DNA of 30,732 bases from Ichthyophonus hoferi (lineage: Eukaryota; Opisthokonta; Ichthyosporea; Ichthyophonida; Ichthyophonidae), in the NCBI GenBank assembly GCA_002751075.1, contig NAOQ01000016.1:67162-97893 (forward strand), written 5' to 3'. The translations under genes were made by a program, and so were the position numbers. Below, piece after piece: positions 24,118 through 30,732 of this stretch. Each line of letters begins with the position of its first letter. Position 1 is the first letter of the stretch. The notes beneath the pieces were generated by a model. The model was not told the DNA's origin, searched no databases, and saw only the letters and a program-made list of their open reading frames with translations.

Positions 24118-25240
24118 AGTACCTTATTCATATTATATACTCTCTCCTGTTTGCTCGTGTTTGGTATTGGACAGAGCACAAAAGTTATCTTAGATACAAT
24201 AGTATAGTATGGCAGATATGATAATGGTATAACTTTTCTGTCAGAGATTACTCTACGTCAAGTCTTGTGAATTTATAAGACCGGATCAGATCTTGATTGA
24301 TTACTTGTCATGTATGATTCTAGACCTTCTTCTCTTAGTGTTACCAAGGGATACGTCGAACCAAGGCCTGCTAAATGAATGTGATAATATACGAAAGGAA
24401 TAAGGTGTACTATATATACATATATATATCCTTCTCATGAGATATGTGACCCATGTTATCAACTATACTAACTCCCAACACTTACTGTCATTTGTTTATC
24501 TGAATCATTACGGCTACATATATGCATTAGAGTAAAGATGAAGAATTTATTTTATTTAGTAATTATCGCGTACATGTGTGTACATGCATTGCATATACAT
24601 ACGCTTAATCAATACCTAAATAACCTGCCTAACGGCTATTATGTGCTCTAATGGTTGAATATGATACACTGAAACCTGCACATACCCCTACAACCTTTAA
24701 GCAGATATTTTGTATTCGAGTATTTAATATATTTTGCCTGTAACAGACCTCTAAAAGTACTGTGGGGATACGAGTAAACCATTACAATATAGTTAGGGTT
24801 AGTACAGGAAAAATTGAAAAAAGACAATGCGATACTAGTTATGATTTAGTCGAGAGTCACTAGCTTGTTATTGTTGCATACAACTTGAATGTTAACAATA
24901 AACCCCAATGTTTTGAGATTCATCTATTGGTATAGTATCTACATATATCCAGTCGGGCACAACTTCTATCAAACAATCCCTACCCAACTACTTGTTTAAT
25001 TCTCATGATTCATTACCTAAACAAATCTAGCCTCCATGATCATTTTCATAGTGGCCTATACACCTTACTTTGTCCTGTAAGGTGTTGTAAATAAACTTCA
25101 TCACATCCTAGGCCAATGACTTTACTATCGTGTTGTCTCCTAACCAGGTACTACTATCCAGTGGTGTACTTAGTGACTATCTATTTAGCAACATTTAACT
25201 CATAAGATAAAATAAGAAAGGGGATTAATAGCCCAACAAG
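24118..25240. other. Gene-free stretch after the USP1-like gene
   Basis: It contains the 3' UTR of the USP1-like gene and AT-rich spacer. No exon, RNA gene or element is supported. Confidence 0.5.
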
Positions 25241-25604
25241 ATGGGCTCCAAACCAAAAGCTGGTAAACTAATATATAGATTATCGCCTGTATATCATAGA
25301 TTTTTGTTATTGCCAGAATTTTTCATACAAGTGCACTATCCGTATATCGTATTATTAACGTTATTATAAGGATATATTAGTTAACCTAGATATGGTTAAT
25401 CATAAAAGGCATGGTTCACAGAGGGCACTGAGGAGACATAGAATAAGTAAGCCTAAGATAGGACAGTTGCATACACGCATATCTAGTAGTTTGCCCATAT
25501 GTATCCATGTAAAGGTGTCTCTGTCCCGGATATATTTATACGCAAATTATTCCAATACCTTCCTACAGTCCTCGATGGATTGCTCTAGTGACTGGTTTAA
25601 TTGA
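25241..25604 (+). CDS. Doubtful small basic protein (hypothetical)
   Basis: Three possible exons join in frame: 25241-25262, 25390-25508 and 25569-25604 (58 aa and a TGA). They start MGSKPKAG and include a basic run, HKRHGSQRALRRHRISKPK. The junctions use GTAAAC and GTAAAG donors with AACCTAG and CCTACAG acceptors, all plausible here. No homologue comes to mind, and a chain this short can be pieced together by chance in DNA with many GT/AG pairs. It would be convergent with the SELENOK gene on the other strand. Confidence 0.22.
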
Positions 25605-25674
25605 CATGAATATTGCAATTCAAAAATAACAACGAGTCATAAATCAACAAAAAGTTAATTAAACACAGCATCTA

Positions 25675-25680
25675 TTTATT
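25675..25680 (-). terminator. Candidate poly(A) signal AATAAA for SELENOK
   Basis: The first AATAAA on the minus strand downstream of the SELENOK stop codon. It lies about 190 bases beyond the candidate SECIS element, so a transcript cleaved here would include it. A weaker ATTAAA occurs earlier, near 26223-26228, and would exclude the SECIS candidate if used. Confidence 0.4.
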
Positions 25681-25868
25681 ATCCTCTGAATCCTTCCCGT
25701 AGTTTGATTATAAAGAAGATCATCAATAGGTGGATGTGTTAATTCGACCAAATATTCAATGAGATGAACGACAATCTCACAGGATAAGGGGTAAGATGGC
25801 CGTAAGTTACTGGACTATATATACATATATACCCTTTGTCGACTATTCTCTATGTAAAGAACTGATCT

Positions 25869-25913
25869 ACTCTCCGTGTTCTAGGTCCATAGGATTCCCC
25901 AGAAAACATCACA
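25869..25913 (-). promoter_or_regulatory. Candidate SECIS element (form-2 layout)
   Basis: Read on the minus strand from 25912 to 25871: GTGA (25912-25909), a helix strand TGTTTTCTGGG (25908-25898), a GAA bulge (25897-25895), a mini-stem TCC-TAT-GGA (25894-25886), the return strand CCTAGAACACG (25885-25875) and GAGA (25874-25871). The helix has 11 positions with one T-C mismatch and two wobbles. GUGA/GAGA can form the tandem sheared G-A pairs of a SECIS core, and the AA sits 12 nt from the core in a 5' bulge, as in form-2 SECIS elements. Helix I below the core is weak, and the first core base is G rather than the commoner A. The element lies about 830 nt (genomic) after the SELENOK TGA. Confidence 0.5.
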
Positions 25914-26028
25914 TTGGAAGGTTCTCACACTCACTACCAGTAGATCATATCCTTTTCTATATGCCTGTTGTAGATATGCAATAGTAGTTGTGGTTATGTA
26001 TTTGTTAGTATTTATATCTCCCATTTTC

Positions 26029-26031
<3 letters not shown>

Positions 26032-26059
<28 letters not shown>
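26032..26059. repeat. (TA)n microsatellite
   Basis: An uninterrupted run of about 14 TA units, lying in the presumed 3' UTR of SELENOK. Confidence 0.9.
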
Positions 26060-26062
<3 letters not shown>

Positions 26063-26735
26063 TATTGACAGTTAAATTTTGTTCAAGTTTACACCAACAT
26101 TGGGTGTAGGCCCCGAGCCTATCAATACTTATACTCGCCAATACAGGTGTTTTTGACAGTGAATGCTTGTATTTAGTTGCACAGATGTATATGTTTATGT
26201 ATAACTCTAATTGTATTTTCCTTTTAATATGTTTAAATTAGTGTGGATAGACTGGTAATCCCAGTTAAACCCTCCTAAATAGGCTTACTAAACAATATAA
26301 ATAAAACCGTGTTGAATGTAAAGTCAAATGAGAGCAAATAATAGACTAATTATTACTCAATACCTTACAACCTACATTAGGAATTATATGATATTGTTAT
26401 GCTCTAAGATAAATAGTTATACAATACCGTCAACATATATATTGTATTAATGAGAATAAGAGCAATAGAAAGAAAAACAAAGATGCTCGGAAAGAAAGCC
26501 ACAACAAGTGTTTTTGTTGTATGGGTGAAGGATATTCTTATACCAGTCTATCAAAATAGAACCAGTTCAAAGCACCTTTGTGAAACTAAAAGAGTTACAT
26601 AAAGGTATATATATATATATATGAGACATTAAAGGGTTCATTGGAGTAAGCTGGGCCATGAGGAAAGAGTGGATTGATTTAAAACGCTAAGGATAGTAAC
26701 AGACTAGTCTTACCTGTCAAGACTACAGGCATACT

Positions 26736-28515
26736 TTAACCTCATCCGGCCGGAGCCGGAGGGGCTTGGTGTGTTTTATCTGTTGACCCATATAGTTTAG
26801 TTAGTAATATAGTGTGCTATAGTGTTATAGATAATGCTTGACTCAGTCTATACGGTGCTATATTATATACTAAGATAGATAGGTATAGCAGCAGAATTCC
26901 TTGCACGAAGTCTGTAATACACAGGTTAAGTGACAATGACAACCGTTTACGTCTACGTCTACATAGATATATAAAACCATATCCATTTACAATAAAAACA
27001 TAACAGTCCTAACAAAATTAACTTAGGAGATGCCTGTTTCTTTGACTATTTGACTACTTACGTTGTATTCCATGTATATTGGCCTTTCCAGGTGTGCGTC
27101 TGGCACAAGTTCCATTACCTCCACCACGGCTACTTCCAAGACTCTGACCACTCTGACGATTCATTGGTTCTGGTCTAGGGGACCCCACTACACGGAAGAG
27201 AGGCTGAGTGAAAATGGAATATTAGTTAACTAACCGGGCTAATGTGTATGTGTGTAGATATATATGATAGTATAATAATATAAAGCATTATAAACATCAG
27301 CACTGACGTGGTGGCTGGTTCTAGGGCATAGCGGTGCCTATTAGCTCTACTAAAATGCATAGTAGCCATGTATTATTTACTGACATAGAACCAGTAGCAA
27401 CAACCATCTACTGTAGCAAATCCGATTTAAAAGTGCCAACTTATTAGACTGCATTGAGTATGATATCAACTGGAGCCTGCATTTGTAGGACTAATAGTAG
27501 TTCAGTTCATACTTGTTCATATGTATTTTATTGTAAATAGCCAAGGTGTATGTATGACTATCTCGCAGAACAACGAAAACTAAGATTACTCTGTTGGACA
27601 GGCCCATTAAACCATGTCCTAGACAGCAAAATAATAAAATATAACATGAACATTTTTTTTTCAATATTTGATATTGCACTTTAGACAAATCCTGCACAAC
27701 AATGATACAAATAATATCGAATTATAGTGTAGGGTATGCAGATTAAAAAATAATGCAGTATACTATGAAAAACTATGGGTGGAATGAATTATTAAACGTA
27801 CCTCAAACAACGTCGAACAGCTGTGGAAGTCCAGGTATCGTAATAATAACACAGCAGGTGAATGAACAGAGTCAGTTTTTATGTCTGTTTACTAGTTACT
27901 AACTCTTTCAAACAAATACTGTTAGCAAAAAATACACAGCAATATTCTAACAAGCAAAGTTCACTCTTGTAACCAGTGTGTAAGCGGCACTAAAAACCAG
28001 AGTAAGGACAAAGACTACTATATTGCCTGGTTGGTCGCGCTTGGTAAATGGGGGTACCTACAACAAGACGAAAATATTGAGTATCCCATATATGTGCTCC
28101 TTCCAATACTTGAATGAGAGTGGGTCCTTTTCCTGGATTTGTCCAGATGCTGCAGCCAAAAAAACAATTATTAGCAAAAAGGCAACACTTAAAGGGGTAT
28201 TTAATTTAAACAAACAAAGACATTTTGACAAAATTCGTGAACAAGTATTATTTTTAATTAGAATTTATCATGAATGACAATCTTCATCAAACGGGCAAAC
28301 GGGCGAGCCTATTCATTTTAAGGCATACAAATTATTAAGCTTTGAGTGGGCAAGTGAGCCCCGCTAATACATAGAAATATTTGGTTTAGGTAGTCGTATA
28401 TTTTAAAGTTTACCACTACTACCCAAAGTAGAACCTTAAAAATAATGTAACGCCAAAAAATAAAACTTGAGAAAAAAGTGTGCTATAATAAAGAAATACC
28501 TGCTATGTAAACCAT
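26736..28515 (-). CDS. SELENOK: Selenoprotein K, with in-frame TGA read as selenocysteine
   Basis: SELENOK is a small ER membrane protein linked to ER-associated degradation and protein palmitoylation in animals. Five coding exons join in frame: 28515-28500, 28149-28062, 27820-27802, 27203-27062 and 26779-26736 (309 nt, 102 aa). The start MVYIAASGQIQE matches the family's MVYISNGQVLD. YGILNIFVLFCSTLFE at 26-41 aligns without gaps to the membrane segment WGIAEFVVLFFKTLLQ. A Gly/Arg/Pro-rich tail follows (SSRGGGNG, ARRTPGKANIHG), ending APPAPAG-TGA-GGT-TAA. The TGA at 26744-26742 falls at residue 101, where the animal protein ends GGUGR. Acceptors include GGCTGCAG, TTCCACAG and TCAACAG, the last after TACTAAC. 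Exons 1 and 3 are only 16 and 19 nt. A GACAG/GTAAGA donor at 26713 suggests a 3' UTR intron. If no selenocysteine is inserted, the product loses only its last two residues. Confidence 0.9.
26742..26744 (-). other. Selenocysteine-type TGA codon
   Basis: TGA in frame with all five SELENOK exons, followed by one sense codon (GGT) and TAA. The G-U-G context near the end matches the known SELENOK C-terminus. Use as Trp by a variant code is unlikely, because the elongase in this window ends at a TGA. Confidence 0.85.
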
Positions 28516-28819
28516 TTTCACAAAAGACGGAGGCTTCCCCACTCTGTCTATACTATAATACACTACCCTACAACACACTATTTATTGTTGCAAAACTAAA
28601 AATTGTTATTTCGTCGTATCTAAGTTCGGGCTTTCTTAGCCTGCTCTGAGGTATGGTGGCTTATAGAATCAAATCTTTATCTACCATTATCTACCCTTAT
28701 CTACAAAGGAATGCAATCATTAGTCTAAAAAGACTAAATATACTCTAAATTATTGGTTAATTTGAATTAATATTTTAATTGGACCATTTATCCTTCGATA
28801 TTTTATAGAAATCACAAGC

Positions 28820-29008
28820 ATGGATTGGATTACCCTCCATGATACATCACAACTGAGGAGGTCTAGTACAATAGACTTCCTTATTACTCTACTGATCGTG
28901 TTTACAAAGAATAATCGGCGGAAAGGTTTTGTCTATAATTATATTAAGTACTTGGACCTTTATAGGGACATTTACCAATTCTGTGAAGTAATTATAAATG
29001 ATCAGTAA
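28820..29008 (+). other. Open frame of unknown status
   Basis: A 62-codon frame begins MDWITLHDTSQLRRSSTIDF. It has a hydrophobic stretch (FLITLLIVF) and ends near a GTAAAA that could be a donor. An upstream TTTTATAG could be an acceptor, so it might be an exon. A further coding-like block follows a TTCATTAG acceptor at about 29072. No family is recognised, and chance remains likely in DNA this AT-rich. Confidence 0.2.
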
Positions 29009-29304
29009 AATATTTGCTTAATTTAGCTTTCATTTACGTCTTGTTTACTACAAGATGTTTTTTGTTCATTAGATCCTAAATATATGGCACCCAAGGTTAA
29101 TGCGAATCAGTTTCAATTTGCAAAGTAAGGCCCATGGTCTGAAGGAGAAAGAACTATAAGCTTAGAAGGTGTCCTGACCAAGGAGGGAATTCTGAGAAGA
29201 ATCAGGCAAACATCTGGTTCAAGTGGGCTAGTAGAATAAAGTGTATATTCTGTTGAATTCGCCATACAGATAGAAACCTATCTATATAATTACTGTGTTG
29301 CAAG

Positions 29305-29670
29305 ATCATTAACTCCGAATACAAAGCTGGGCCAAAACTCCGTGACAAGAGAATCATAAAATAATTGGTCGAATATTAGTAGATTGAATAGCATTCTTAA
29401 TTAGGCAAATTGATTTGTCAGTACATTGAATAGTACTTAATGAATGAGTGAATTGGTTAAAGAGCCTTTCACATGAAAAACAGATGGATCATCGAGACAA
29501 AACCAGAAAATTCTAGTGGGTCTCATAGTGATCTCCAATGAATTGCATCAGCCAACAAGGATCTTTACGATAGGTCCCATTGACATTGATGAACACAGCT
29601 ACGATTGACATCCGTGAGAAGCGGATGCTGCGGAAAGGATAAAAGGAAAGAAGACAACTAGCAAATAAAC
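29305..29670 (+). repeat. Dispersed repeat, copy 2 of 2
   Basis: The direct-orientation relative of 6680-6950. It holds the same ordered blocks plus about 100 extra bases in the middle (about 29440-29560). Both copies end near a GGAAAGGATAAAAGG stretch followed by ACAACT. It is non-coding, and its class is unknown. Confidence 0.7.
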
Positions 29671-29856
29671 ACGGGAAATGACGCTTCAACCATTATAAAG
29701 CAAACCTTTGTATTTCTTATATATATTTTATGTTAATGATTAGAAGATATTCGGCTTGTATTCTATAATCATTATATTTTTATTGTAAGGTCTAGTTCTC
29801 TACTAGCACTTGAAAATAAGCGCCAGTGTTCTGAGAACTTTTCTCCTACTAATAAC

Positions 29857-30171
29857 ATGGAAAATTTCTTAGTCACTTTTGAATGCAACAATACTCATGA
29901 CGTACACACAAACTTAGTGCCTCTCACTGATTGCACACACTGTGCTATAGGCATCATCGCACCTAAACGAACTAAAGTAGGAAACCCTTCCTCAGTAATA
30001 GCTGAATATAATTGCAATATATATCTAGAGATAGAGGCAACATATACGCCTTTTTTTACGTTGCCTTCTATTACAAGCAAATTAGAACTAAGAACTATCT
30101 TCAACACTAGCTCAGCGAAAAATACCTCTACGAAGACTCAATTATCAACTACAGATTACTATAAGAAATAA
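29857..30171 (+). CDS. Hypothetical 104-aa protein
   Basis: An intronless frame starting MENFLVTFECNNTHDVHTN and ending in TAA. The start context (AACATGG) is good. It holds several Cys and Thr/Ser-rich stretches but no signal peptide, membrane segment or motif I recognise. Length alone gives weak support in AT-rich DNA, where stops are frequent. It could also be an exon fragment of a longer gene or a chance frame. Confidence 0.3.
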   Translation: MENFLVTFECNNTHDVHTNLVPLTDCTHCAIGIIAPKRTKVGNPSSVIAEYNCNIYLEIEATYTPFFTLPSITSKLELRTIFNTSSAKNTSTKTQLSTTDYYKK

Positions 30172-30692
30172 AACAGGAACAATTATAACAATACTCACCG
30201 AACTGTGAACGGATTTTAATATCAGGATTTGAACCTCTGAATGTTTCCTTTTCTACAACTTCGACCTTCTTCTAAACATACACTACAACAATTCAACTTT
30301 TAAATGCTTAAAAGCTTGGATATTTTTATAATGCAATTGAAGAAAATATATTGCTTTTATATTTCTTAGAAAACTTATTTCAAATTTAGCAAATTATGTT
30401 GCCATAATTAATTTTTTTTCTAAAACCATTTAAACTATATATATTATGAGTGTCAGTATTTAGTTAAATGTAAATGATAGTTATCGTGATGATTGTTGAG
30501 CATTAGGTATCATCCACCACTCAAAGTGTGTAATCAACAACTTTCCATGTCTCTCAAGTTAGCATTGATCGTTCCTTGCTTCATACTATCTTCAACATGC
30601 ACATGAATGATGGAAGAGAAATAGGTCGGTCTTGGGTTTCCTCTCCTTAATATAATTATGAGACTGATGACAAAATGATATGTACGTAAATC
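30172..30692. other. Gene-free stretch
   Basis: AT-rich sequence with no supported gene or element. Confidence 0.5.
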
Positions 30693-30732
30693 TCAAAAAA
30701 AAAAAAAAGAAAAAAAAAAAAAAGAAAAAAAA
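30693..30732 (+). repeat. A-rich tract at the right edge
   Basis: Runs of A broken by single G bases up to the last base. Together with the TAA tract at the left edge, it suggests that the window is a whole contig ended by low-complexity sequence. Confidence 0.9.

Noticed and set aside
25796-25984. Plus-strand frame at 25796 with ATGGCC/GTAAGT as the first exon of a small gene
   Set aside because: The second part runs into a TA microsatellite that encodes only Ile/Tyr repeats, and no family is matched; it overlaps the SELENOK 3' region on the other strand.
26595-26645. ATGA at about 26641-26638 (minus) as a SECIS core
   Set aside because: The bases after it have no complementary strand at SECIS distance; the only partner (AAAGGT) is about 55 nt away, across a TA repeat.
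26742-26744. TGA as tryptophan in a variant nuclear code
   Set aside because: The elongase ends at an in-frame TGA with no homologous sequence beyond, and Trp is TGG throughout the other genes; the SELENOK position is a known Sec site.
28150-28210. Hydrophobic reading FLLIIVFLAAASGQ as a signal peptide before SELENOK exon 2
   Set aside because: It is the pyrimidine tract of intron 1 (TTTTTGCTAATAATTGTTTTTTTGGCTGCAG); no ATG opens it, and SELENOK has no cleaved signal peptide.
28211-28223. ATG at 28223 as the SELENOK start (MSLF...)
   Set aside because: The frame would need a splice after the 13th base, where no GT follows. The exon at 28515-28500 encodes MVYIA, ends in the right phase before GTATTT, and matches the family start.
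30215-30250. T-arm-like GGTTCAAATCC on the minus strand as a tRNA gene
   Set aside because: The T-stem does not pair over five positions, and no D-arm, anticodon arm or acceptor stem is present.

Overview
This is eukaryotic nuclear DNA, AT-rich (about one third G+C by eye), with many short spliceosomal introns. Donors are mostly GTAAGT/GTATGT-like, and several acceptors are preceded by CTAAC or TACTAAC branch points. Gene spacing is moderate, and microsatellites and broken repeats are common. The lineage cannot be fixed from the window; a protist or an early-diverging fungus would fit. A selenocysteine-type SELENOK gene argues against Dikarya and land plants. The elongase ends in TGA, so TGA is a normal stop here.

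Layout: 1-300 is a (TAA)n tract. 547-1645 (-) holds two exons of an unidentified gene. 3710-5507 (-) is a complete 3-exon, membrane-anchored ubiquitin-specific protease. 5508-8030 is gene-poor, with CCAAT/ATTGG motifs and one copy of a dispersed repeat. About 8.0-12.1 kb is a repeat zone with two inverted copia-like gag fossils. 12945-13655 holds two adjacent long foldback (hairpin) elements. 15185-17152 (+) is a complete 4-exon ELO fatty-acid elongase. 18.48-19.40 kb (-) shows hints of an unidentified gene. 19719-24117 (+) is a USP1-like deubiquitinase in nine visible exons. 25241-25604 (+) is a doubtful small gene. 26736-28515 (-) is selenoprotein K in five coding exons with an in-frame TGA. 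29.3-29.7 kb is the second copy of the dispersed repeat. The last 40 bases are A-rich, and both window ends are low complexity, as at contig edges.

The main discovery is the SELENOK gene. Its start (MVYI), its membrane segment and its ...PPAPAG-TGA-GGT-TAA end match the SELENOK plan, with the TGA in the penultimate sense position. A hairpin about 830 nt downstream has the layout of a form-2 SECIS element: GUGA, 11-position helix, AA bulge, mini-stem and GAGA. It lies upstream of the first AATAAA on that strand. Together these suggest a functional selenoprotein gene. The two deubiquitinases, the ER elongase and SELENOK do not form one pathway; they are independent housekeeping genes.
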